The position numbers and the translations under genes were made by a program. Source: CAVSWN01 sp046728115 (GTDB lineage Bacteria; Acidobacteriota; Vicinamibacteria; Vicinamibacterales; CAVVIG01). Taken from it: DNA of 36,832 nucleotides. Of this stretch, positions 16,772 to 24,322 are shown piece by piece (position 1 is the stretch's first letter; every line of letters starts with the position of its first letter). The notes below the pieces were generated by a model. It was given only the letters and a program-made list of their open reading frames with translations. It was not told the DNA's origin and made no database searches. Where the stretch lies: positions 1 through 36,832 of the forward strand of contig JBKPDW010000341.1 of the NCBI GenBank assembly GCA_046728115.1, written 5' to 3'.

Positions 16772-18951
16772 CCGCTTGGTTTGGCCTTCGAGGCAAGCGC
16801 TCGCGCGGCGTCTTTTTCGCCGGCATCCGAGAGCGCGCGGATGGCAATTCGCAGGTTCTCGGGTGTCGGCGACTGCCGGACGAGTTCGTTGAACACCTCG
16901 ACGAACGCCACACGCTGGCCCGTGGCCAGGTAGTACCCGCCCAATCGGATCCGAGCTTCAAGGTTGTCAGGATAGAGCCGTACTTCGGTGGCGAGGGCCT
17001 TTCCAGCTTCGTCGCGGCGATTTGCGCGGAACAGGCAGTCGCCCAGGTGCAGATACAATCCAGGCACGGTCAAACCGGGACGCGCCGCAAGCGCCGCCAC
17101 TCCTTTCTCGAAAAACGTCAGCGCCGCGTCGTACTGCCGTTTCTCGTACAGAACCAGTCCGCGGATGTAGTACGGAAGGGGCAGCAGCGGGTCGACCTGA
17201 ATGGCCGCGTCGGCAAACGGCACGGCATCCTCCGCAGCGCCGCGTTCGTACGCAATCCTTGCGAGCAGTTCGTTGCCTTGGCCGGGATCCTGCGCGAGCG
17301 CAGCTCTCGCTTCAGCGACCGCTTCGTCGAAGCGCCGGCGTCTCGCGAGCGCGCGGCCCAGACGCAAGTGCGCGCCGGCGTTGTCGGGCGCGAGCGAGAT
17401 GATTCGACGCATCACCAGCATCGCTTCATCGCCACGGTTGGCGCGCTGCAGCACGGTGGCGAGACGCTCCCAGACGTCGAGCATCTGCGGATTGTCGGCA
17501 AGAATCCGCTTGTAGCCCTCGATCGCTTCGTCGACATGACCCGTGCGCGCAAGCTGGATCGTCTCGCGGTACGCCTTGAAGACGCCAATCTTGTCCTTGG
17601 GATCCGGCAGCGGCTCGCTGCCGGACGAGGGCTGCGCGCTCATGCCGATATACCCCAGCGCTTGGAACTTTTCGAGATCCTCCGTGGACACCTCGCGCGG
17701 CCGCGCGGTGTTCGCGGGCTGCACGAGCGGCATCAGCACGGCGCGCATGTTGTCGCGTGTCTGCCGCCGCTCGGTCGCGAGATTGTTCTTCTCGGCCACA
17801 TCCTTGTCCAGGTCGTAGAGTTCGTCGCGCGGCGAGAGGATGTATCGATTGTGCCCGTCGGTCACGGCATACAGCTCGCTCCAGCCGAAGTGGTACCGCG
17901 GGTACATCGATTCCGAATAGATGGCGCGCGGCGGTGCGTCGGTGCGGTCGTCAAGGTCGACAAGCGACCGGCCGCGCCAGGCCTTGTCGGGTACGGCGCC
18001 GACGGACGCCACGATCGTTGGAGCAACGTCGATCAGTTGGACCGGAGTCGATACGATCGCGCGGCGCGGCGGGCCGGGCCACTTGATCACGAGCGGCACG
18101 TGCGCGACGCTCTGATAGAGAAAGATACCGTGCTCCTGCTCGTCGTGATCGCCAAGGCCTTCGCCGTGGTCGGATGTGAGCACGATGAGCGCTGATTCGT
18201 AGAGTCGCTCTTTTTTCAGGAACTCGATCAGCCCGGAGACCAGTGCGTCGCTGTACGCGATCTCGCCGTCGTACGGCTGCGCATATTGCTCGCGATACGG
18301 TGACGGCGGCGTGTACGGCGTGTGCGGCTCGTAGAGATGCAGGAAAAAGAAGGCTGGCTGCTTTTCGTGTTCGGCGATCCAGTCCCTGGCAGCGGCGACG
18401 GTTTCGACGCCGGCCCGCTGCACCTGCGCAATCGTTACCTCGGGTCCGGCCGCCATGGTTAGCTGCGCGTCGTAGTTGTCGAAGCCGCGATCAATCCCGG
18501 TTTCCTTGCGGAGAATGTAAGACGACACCGCCGCGCCTGTCGCATAGCCCGCTTGATGCAGCCGCTCGGCAAGCGTTGCGACGCGCGAGTCGACTGTGAA
18601 GCCGACGTTGTCCCGGGCTCCGTGCTCGAACGGCAGGAGGCCCGTGAGCAGCGATGCGTGGGACGGCAGCGTTTGCGGGCTGTGCGAAAAGGCCGACTTG
18701 TACAGGACGCCGTCGGCCGCGAGCGCCTCGATCGTCGAGACAGCCACGGGGCCCCCGTACGGCCGAAGGTGATCCGCGCGAGTCGTGTCGATGGAAATCA
18801 GGAGGATGAGGCGCGGACGCGCGGGCGCGCGCGCACAGCCGACGAAGGCGCACAGCAAGACGACGAAACCCAGATGCAGGCACGAAGACACGAAAGCGCG
18901 AAGAAGATCTGATTTCTTCGTGCTGTCGTGGTTGCATTTCTTCGTTGGCAC
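16768..18951 (-). CDS. sulfatase-like hydrolase/TPR fusion lipoprotein (paralog 4)
   Basis: 727 residues from a GTG two bases after the stop of the upstream paralog (TAG GT GTG), so probably translationally coupled; a GTG at codon 21 is an alternative. Lys-rich n-region, hydrophobic core and lipobox FVGC (Cys39). The catalytic domain spans about 46-440: metal Asp55 in DTTRAD, Thr94 in T-L-P-S-H, DHGEGLGDHDE, and YSESMYPRYHFGWSEL. The linker KFQALGYIGMS and LPDPKDKIGVFKAY precedes TPRs including IISLAPDNAG and AIQVDPLLPL. The whole signal-peptide region is an ACGAAG-type inverted repeat (18862-18948). Last gene of a four-gene operon (24272 to 16768). Substrate unknown. Confidence 0.9.
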   Translation of the reverse strand: MPTKKCNHDSTKKSDLLRAFVSSCLHLGFVVLLCAFVGCARAPARPRLILLISIDTTRADHLRPYGGPVAVSTIEALAADGVLYKSAFSHSPQTLPSHASLLTGLLPFEHGARDNVGFTVDSRVATLAERLHQAGYATGAAVSSYILRKETGIDRGFDNYDAQLTMAAGPEVTIAQVQRAGVETVAAARDWIAEHEKQPAFFFLHLYEPHTPYTPPSPYREQYAQPYDGEIAYSDALVSGLIEFLKKERLYESALIVLTSDHGEGLGDHDEQEHGIFLYQSVAHVPLVIKWPGPPRRAIVSTPVQLIDVAPTIVASVGAVPDKAWRGRSLVDLDDRTDAPPRAIYSESMYPRYHFGWSELYAVTDGHNRYILSPRDELYDLDKDVAEKNNLATERRQTRDNMRAVLMPLVQPANTARPREVSTEDLEKFQALGYIGMSAQPSSGSEPLPDPKDKIGVFKAYRETIQLARTGHVDEAIEGYKRILADNPQMLDVWERLATVLQRANRGDEAMLVMRRIISLAPDNAGAHLRLGRALARRRRFDEAVAEARAALAQDPGQGNELLARIAYERGAAEDAVPFADAAIQVDPLLPLPYYIRGLVLYEKRQYDAALTFFEKGVAALAARPGLTVPGLYLHLGDCLFRANRRDEAGKALATEVRLYPDNLEARIRLGGYYLATGQRVAFVEVFNELVRQSPTPENLRIAIRALSDAGEKDAARALASKAKPSG
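18862..18948. repeat. ACGAAG-type inverted repeat coding for a signal peptide
   Basis: On the plus strand, arm one has CACGAAGACACGAAAGCGCG (18881-18900) and a further degenerate ACGAAA upstream. Arm two has TTTCTTCGTGCTGTCGTGG (18913-18931) and TTTCTTCGTTGG (18937-18948). The centre AGATCTGATTTC (18905-18916) is the reverse complement of the centre of the repeat at 3751-3822. In the minus-strand gene it encodes NHDSTKKSDLLRAFVSS and the hydrophobic core that follows. Confidence 0.7.
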
Positions 18952-18953
18952 AC

Positions 18954-21176
18954 CTACCGCGCCTGCTTTCCGAGAATAGCAGATACCGCCTGGATGTCTT
19001 TTGCGTAGAGGGCCGACGGCGCGGTGCGCACGAATTGCTCGAGGTACGGGCGCGCTTCCGCAAACCGTCCTTCACGCACCAGCGTCGTGGCGACGTTGTA
19101 GAGTGCGTCGTAGTTGGTCGCGTCCAACTCGACCGCGCGCCGCCACGATGCAATCGCGGTGTTCACGTCGCCGCGTTTCAGAGCGACGACGCCGAGGCCC
19201 GCGTAGGCCTGCGACGACATCGGATCGAGCTGAACCGCGCGTTGGAAATCGTGCTGCGCCTTCGAGAGATCCTCGCGCGCAAGCTCGAGGGCGCCGAGAT
19301 TCTCGAGCGCCATCACGCTCTCAGCATCGAGCGCGAGCATGCGCTCGAAGATTCGCCTCGCATCGTTTGCGCGCCCCGCTCGGCCGTATGCGATCCCCAG
19401 CGCATTCAGCGTATCGACGTCGACCGTCTCGGTTGCCGTCAACGGTTCGATCAGCGAGATCGCGTCGGCTGCGTTGCCGCTCTCCGCCAGGTAGGTCCCA
19501 AGCTGTGTGACGAGGTCAGCGTTGGAGATGCCGGCGCGAACGGCCTTCTGCAGCGTGCCAATCGCTGCCGGGACAGCGCCCGATTCCCATTGCACGAACG
19601 CGAGATGGCGATACGCCAGCGCCAGATCGGGACGCTGGGCGAGGACGTCTTCGTAGACTCGCACAGCCTCGGCCGGCCGCCGCGCGACCCACAGGTCGAC
19701 GCCGCGATGGATGGCCTGATCGAGCGCGACCAGGCGCTTCGGGTCGTCCGCCTCGGTGTAGCGGCTCTTTGCGGGCGCGCTGCCCGCGACATAGCCCAGC
19801 GATCGCAGCCGCGCCGCAGCTTGCGGATCTTCACGGCGCCGCTCGCCCGGCGGCGACGATCCGAATGCGCGAAGCATCGCGGTGAGCGATCGATCGCGGT
19901 CCGGCGACCGGCCGGCCAGGTTGGATGCTTCAGCTGCGTCGGCTTCGAGGTCGTAGCGTTCGGCAATCGGCAAGTCGATGTACTTTTCGCGGTTCGCCAA
20001 TACGCCGGTGAGCGGCGCCCAGCCCCGATTGAGCATGGCCGACATCGCCTCGAAGTACGACTGGCGGGGAGCCGATGTGCGTCTCTCAGCAGCAGCGAGC
20101 AGCGAGCGTCCGGGAAGATCGGTCGGCACCCCCTGGCCGACACCCTCGAGAATCATCGGCAGGATGTCGACGTGGCGCGCGGGCGTGTGTGAGACCTCAC
20201 CGTCAACCGCGCTGGCGCCGGCCATCCCGTACGGTCGACCCTTCAACTCCGCAACGATGAGCGGAATGCGCAGCGTCGATTCGTACGCGAACAGCCCATG
20301 CGAGTCCTCGCCATGATCGCCGAGCGCTTCGCCGTGGTCGCCGGTGAGCACCACGAGAGTCGGCCGCTCCGATTGGCGGAGGTCGTCGAGCAGCGGCGCC
20401 AGCGCCGCATCGGTCGCTGCGACCTCGCCGTAGTACGGCCGGCCGGCATACTGTGCATCGAAGGGCGGCGGTGGCCGATACGGTGCATGTGGGTCGAACA
20501 CATGCACCCACACGAACCACGGCTGGATGCCTGTCCGTGAGCCCCCGGCCGCTCCTGGGTTTCCCGTCCTGTCCGCAATCCATTTTCGCGCGAGTGACAC
20601 AACCGTGGTGGCGGGCCGCTCCGGCATGGTGAACTCGGTCGGCGCGCGAGTTTCGCCGAATCGATCGTCGTAGTCCTGAAATCCCTGGTTCAGGCCAAAT
20701 CTCGAATGAACGGGGAACGCGCCGACGAAGGCAGCTGTCGCGTACCCCGCCGCTTTCAGCAGTACCGCAGCCGTTCTGGCATTCGGTCCGAGTCGATAGC
20801 CGCTGTTGTCGCGAATTCCGTGCTGAAAGGGATACAGGCCGGTCAGGATGCTCGCGTGCGACGGCAGCGTAATGACTGCATGCGCATGAGCGAAGTCGAA
20901 GCGCACGCCCTCGGAAGCGAGCCGATCGATTGCCGGCGTCGCGGCCGGGCCGCCGTAGCAGCTCAATGCGTCGGCACGCAACGTGTCGACGGTGATCAGC
21001 AGCACGTTCTGGTTGCGGATGGGTTTGAGATCGGCCTGCTGCGGACGGTCCCGGATCCGAAAGATGCCGTAGGCGGCCGCGGCCACGATTCCGGTGAGGA
21101 CGGCGCCGGCAATGGCGCGGGAACGAAGCTGGGCAGACGTCTTCGATGAAGCGCGGGGCTTGGAGCGGGATCCCAC
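18954..21176 (-). CDS. sulfatase-like hydrolase/TPR fusion, membrane-anchored (paralog 5)
   Basis: 740 residues from GTG 21176, eight bases after the stop of the upstream gene. A reading from 21284 would overlap that gene by 100 bases, so I reject it. Basic N-terminus, then a membrane segment (residues 21-39, AIAGAVLTGIVAAAAYGIF), no lipobox. The catalytic domain spans about 57-470: metal Asp64 in DTLRAD, Thr103 in T-L-P-S-H, DHGEALGDHGE, FEAMSAMLNRGWAPL and YIDLPIAERYDL, close to paralog 1. The linker RLRSLGYVAGS and DDPKRLVALDQA is followed by five or more TPRs, including AVQLDPMSSQ and AVELDATNYD. Middle of the minus-strand operon. Substrate unknown. Confidence 0.9.
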   Translation of the reverse strand: MGSRSKPRASSKTSAQLRSRAIAGAVLTGIVAAAAYGIFRIRDRPQQADLKPIRNQNVLLITVDTLRADALSCYGGPAATPAIDRLASEGVRFDFAHAHAVITLPSHASILTGLYPFQHGIRDNSGYRLGPNARTAAVLLKAAGYATAAFVGAFPVHSRFGLNQGFQDYDDRFGETRAPTEFTMPERPATTVVSLARKWIADRTGNPGAAGGSRTGIQPWFVWVHVFDPHAPYRPPPPFDAQYAGRPYYGEVAATDAALAPLLDDLRQSERPTLVVLTGDHGEALGDHGEDSHGLFAYESTLRIPLIVAELKGRPYGMAGASAVDGEVSHTPARHVDILPMILEGVGQGVPTDLPGRSLLAAAERRTSAPRQSYFEAMSAMLNRGWAPLTGVLANREKYIDLPIAERYDLEADAAEASNLAGRSPDRDRSLTAMLRAFGSSPPGERRREDPQAAARLRSLGYVAGSAPAKSRYTEADDPKRLVALDQAIHRGVDLWVARRPAEAVRVYEDVLAQRPDLALAYRHLAFVQWESGAVPAAIGTLQKAVRAGISNADLVTQLGTYLAESGNAADAISLIEPLTATETVDVDTLNALGIAYGRAGRANDARRIFERMLALDAESVMALENLGALELAREDLSKAQHDFQRAVQLDPMSSQAYAGLGVVALKRGDVNTAIASWRRAVELDATNYDALYNVATTLVREGRFAEARPYLEQFVRTAPSALYAKDIQAVSAILGKQAR

Positions 21177-21184
21177 TCTCGATT

Positions 21185-23308
21185 CTACTGGACCACGTCG
21201 CTCCGTCGCGGCGGTGGGCCGAACCGCAGCCGCGAGTCGGCTCGGATGGCATCGGCCTGCAACCGATTGCCGACCGTAGTCCACAACCTTGCGGCCAGCG
21301 CGAACGACTCTGGCGTCGGCGTGATGTCGGTCAGTTCGCCGATGGCCGTTGCCGCCGCGTCCGGCCGGCCCGTGGAGTGATAGAGCAGCGCCAGGTCGGC
21401 TCGAGCCCGGACGTTGTGCGGGAAGGCGCGAAGTTCCGCGATCAGCTGTGCCTCGGCCTCCTCGCCGCGCTGGAGACGCTGGTAGGTGTCCGCGGCGAGA
21501 TAGTGCAGATCGGCCACCGGACGGCTGTTGGACTTCTCCTCAGTCGCCAGTGCCTGTTCGAACAGGGGCAATGCGTCGGCGAACTTGCCCTGATCGTACA
21601 GTAGCCTCGACTCGACGAACGACGGGACTGGACGCGTCGGTTCGATTTCTCGAGCAAGTTCTGCTTCCTGCCGCGCGGTGTCGGCGTCATGGCGCGCGAG
21701 CGCGATTCTTGCCAGCAGCTCGTGGCCGTCCGCGCGCGACTGCTGATCTTTCGGCGACATCAGTTCAACCGCTCGCGCGGCCTGCGCGCGTGCCTCCTCC
21801 AACTTGCGTTGCCTGAGCAGCGCGCTCGCGAGACGTAAATAGCCCTGGGGGTCGTCCGGCTTCAGCTCGCTCTGATGACGATACGCGTCGACTGCCAGAT
21901 CGAGTCGATCGAGACGGAAAGCCGCATCGCCGAGCTGATGCCAGAGTTCCGGCACTTCAGGATCGTCACGAAGAGCTTCCTGCAGCAGAGCGATTGCCTC
22001 CGGCCAGCGCCGTTCGTCGGCTCGCTCCATCGCCGCCCGATAGGTTTCCAGCACTTCGCGCTTGTCCTTGGGATCGGGACGGGAGGCGTCGGCCTTCCGT
22101 ACGGGGCCCTCGAACGCGCCGAGTGCGGCGCGCATGGCCTGACTGATCTCACGCCGGTCGTCGGCAACGTTGCGTACCTGTCGCGGATCGCTCTGGATCT
22201 CGTAGAGCTCTTCGCGAGGGGCGTTGATGTAGCGGTACCGCTCGTCTGTCAGCGCCGTCAGTCCGCTCCATGCGAAGAGGTGCCTCCCGTACAGGGCCTC
22301 CGAGTAAACCGCAGGCGCCTGCAGCCGGCCCGTGTCGTCCAGCATCGGCTTCAGCGACCGGCCGCGCAGGCCGCCCGGAATCGGCGCCTTGACGAGATCG
22401 AGGATCGTCGGGGCGAGATCGATCTGCTGCACGACGTCTGCAACACGTCGCCCCGCGCCGGCGTTGCTTTCCTGCTTGACGATGAGCGGGACATGAATCG
22501 CCTCGTCGTACAGGAACAGGCCATGCTCCTGCTCGCCGTGATCGCCCAGGCCCTCGCCATGATCGGCCAGCACCACGATGGTGGAACGGTCGTAAAGCTG
22601 GTGCGACTTCAGGTATCGGACGAGCTGTCCGACGATCTCGTCGCTGTAGGCGACTTCGCCGTCGTATGGCGAGTAATCCGAGAAGCGTTCCGGCGGCACG
22701 TACGGCTTGTGCGGTTCGTTGATGTGCAGAAACAGAAATGCACGCGACGATCCAATGGACGCCAGCCAGCGTTCCGCGATCGCTTCTGATTTCGAGCCGT
22801 CGCGCATCATCTGGTTGGTGCCGCCACCGATGATGCCCATCGGTATCTGATCGTCGAAGAAATCGAATCCTTGCGCGATTCCCGTGCTGCGGCGCAGGAG
22901 GGACGATGACACGACACCCGCTGTGGCATAGCCTCGTTCCCGCAGCAGCGTCGGCAGCAGCCGTTCCCCGGCCTTGACGGTAAACCCGACATCGTCGCGC
23001 ACGCCGGTTTCGAACGGCAGGCGACCCGTCAGAATCGCGACGTGTGCCGGCAGCGTCAGCGGTGCGTGAGCGTACGCACGCTCGAACAGGACGCCGTCGG
23101 CGGCGAGCGCGCTGATGGCAGGCGTCCGCACACCGGCATAGCCGTACGGCGGCAGATGGTCCGCTCTCAGGCTGTCGATGGAGATGACAATGATCGGACC
23201 GCTGAGCGGAGCTGACGCGCGCGCGTAGCGCCAACCGCCCATCGCTGCCAGGCCCGTGCCCAGCGCCGCAAGACCGAGGATGAACACGAAGCGAAGAGCG
23301 CGTGGCAC
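21185..23308 (-). CDS. sulfatase-like hydrolase/TPR fusion, membrane-anchored (paralog 6)
   Basis: 707 residues from GTG 23308; no in-frame ATG gives a better N-terminus. Membrane segment residues 7-25 (FVFILGLAALGTGLAAMGG). The catalytic domain spans about 37-415: metal Asp45 in DSLRAD (Ser for the usual Thr), Thr85 in T-L-P-A-H (Ala for Ser), DHGEGLGDHGE, and YSEALYGRHLFAWSGL. The usual LRSLGY linker is missing: the chain passes from VRKADASR straight to PDPKDKREVLETYRAA. TPRs fill the rest, interrupted by a charged stretch (RKLEEARAQAARAV). It lies 16 bp after the TPR gene at 23325 and eight before paralog 5. Subgroup of 11417 and 16768. Substrate unknown. Confidence 0.9.
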   Translation of the reverse strand: MPRALRFVFILGLAALGTGLAAMGGWRYARASAPLSGPIIVISIDSLRADHLPPYGYAGVRTPAISALAADGVLFERAYAHAPLTLPAHVAILTGRLPFETGVRDDVGFTVKAGERLLPTLLRERGYATAGVVSSSLLRRSTGIAQGFDFFDDQIPMGIIGGGTNQMMRDGSKSEAIAERWLASIGSSRAFLFLHINEPHKPYVPPERFSDYSPYDGEVAYSDEIVGQLVRYLKSHQLYDRSTIVVLADHGEGLGDHGEQEHGLFLYDEAIHVPLIVKQESNAGAGRRVADVVQQIDLAPTILDLVKAPIPGGLRGRSLKPMLDDTGRLQAPAVYSEALYGRHLFAWSGLTALTDERYRYINAPREELYEIQSDPRQVRNVADDRREISQAMRAALGAFEGPVRKADASRPDPKDKREVLETYRAAMERADERRWPEAIALLQEALRDDPEVPELWHQLGDAAFRLDRLDLAVDAYRHQSELKPDDPQGYLRLASALLRQRKLEEARAQAARAVELMSPKDQQSRADGHELLARIALARHDADTARQEAELAREIEPTRPVPSFVESRLLYDQGKFADALPLFEQALATEEKSNSRPVADLHYLAADTYQRLQRGEEAEAQLIAELRAFPHNVRARADLALLYHSTGRPDAAATAIGELTDITPTPESFALAARLWTTVGNRLQADAIRADSRLRFGPPPRRSDVVQ

Positions 23309-23324
23309 AGAATGACGCCCATTC

Positions 23325-24272
23325 CTATTTCTTCAACTGCTCGATCACCGCTTTGGCCTGCGCCGCTTCCTGCGACGTGGGATCCACCGCGATGACTTTT
23401 TCCATCATCTTGAGGGTCCCTTCCTTGTCGCCCTTGTTGAGCGCCACGAGCGCCAGCTTGAACAGCGGCTTCCCCCACGACGGGTCCATGTCGACGGCCT
23501 TCTGGAACATCTTGGCGGCGTCTTCGGTCTGTCCTCGGGCGAACTTCACCTCGCCGAGGTTATAGAACACTTCGCGTGTCGGCGATGGACTGTCGGCGGC
23601 CTTCTGGAGGGTCTCCTCCGCGGCGGCCAGGTCACCTTTCTCCATGTTCGTCATGCCGATGCCGATCTTGGCCTTGTCGTTGTTCGGATCGGCCTTCAGG
23701 ACTTCGTTGTAGGCCGCGATCGCGTTGTCGTATTCCTTCTTGTTGCGGTACGCGGCGGCGATTTGCAGGTTAATCACCGACAGGGCCGGCGCCTTTGCGA
23801 GGATTGCTCTGTACTTCGCGATGGCGTCGTCGTATTTGCCGCCGTTGAAGTCTGCTTCCGCAGCGGCGAGGTCCACCTGGAGGTCCTTGGCAGCGGTGGC
23901 GCCCAGCGCGCTCGCCGGTGCGGCGGCGCTCTTCTTGAGCGTGAACGTGAGCGGAGGGTTCGGCGTGCCGATCGTCTGCACCTGCAGTCGGCCCGCTTCC
24001 GGAGCAAAGCCCGGCGCCTGCGCGGTAAACGTCCATTGCCCGCTCCTGAGACCGATGATCGAGAAACGGCCCTTGTCGTCGGTCGTGGCCGTGAAGCTGT
24101 TCGGCGAGGCATTCGGGTTTTCCGCCGTGATCGTGGCGCCTTTGATCGCTTGACCGGCCTCGTCCTTCACGATGCCGGCAACGCGGCCCGTTTGAGCCGT
24201 AGCACGCTCCGCAAGCGACGCCACCACGAGCGCGACCATCAGACCGCGCGCCACAAGTTGACCGTAACGCAT
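23325..24272 (-). CDS. secreted carboxypeptidase-regulatory-like/TPR protein
   Basis: 315 residues. Signal peptide 1-27 (LVARGLMVALVVASLAERAT, then AQ). Residues 28-110 form a CarboxypepD_reg-like Ig fold (GRVAGIVKDEAGQAIKGATI, DDKGRFSIIGLRSGQWTFTA), like the N-domain of the receptors here. The remaining residues are TPRs: GGKYDDAIAKYRAIL, KKEYDNAIAAYNEVLKADPN, KGDLAAAEETLQKAA, RGQTEDAAKMFQKAVDMDPS and KGDKEGTLKMMEKVIAVDPT. ATG 24272 has AGGGGGG five bases upstream, which settles the start against a longer reading from 24434 that overlaps the divergent gene. It heads the operon with paralogs 6, 5 and 4 and may be a periplasmic scaffold for them. No enzymatic domain. Confidence 0.87.
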   Translation of the reverse strand: MRYGQLVARGLMVALVVASLAERATAQTGRVAGIVKDEAGQAIKGATITAENPNASPNSFTATTDDKGRFSIIGLRSGQWTFTAQAPGFAPEAGRLQVQTIGTPNPPLTFTLKKSAAAPASALGATAAKDLQVDLAAAEADFNGGKYDDAIAKYRAILAKAPALSVINLQIAAAYRNKKEYDNAIAAYNEVLKADPNNDKAKIGIGMTNMEKGDLAAAEETLQKAADSPSPTREVFYNLGEVKFARGQTEDAAKMFQKAVDMDPSWGKPLFKLALVALNKGDKEGTLKMMEKVIAVDPTSQEAAQAKAVIEQLKK

Positions 24273-24277
24273 CCATG

Positions 24278-24284
24278 CCCCCCT
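24278..24284 (-). promoter_or_regulatory. ribosome binding site that decides the start at 24272
   Basis: AGGGGGG on the minus strand, five bases before the ATG at 24272. It supports the shorter protein with the signal peptide over the longer open frame from 24434. Confidence 0.7.
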
Positions 24285-24322
24285 GAAATGGGCCGTAAAT
24301 AGGTGACAGCGCTCAGTATATA

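Noticed and set aside
18945..20192. Open frame of 415 codons on the plus strand
   Set aside because: Antisense to the TPR region of paralog 5; composition is Arg-rich with no recognisable motif.
3748..23308. Annotation of the six fusions as formylglycine sulfatases
   Set aside because: None has C/S-x-P-S-R, and I see no sulfatase-maturing enzyme in the window.
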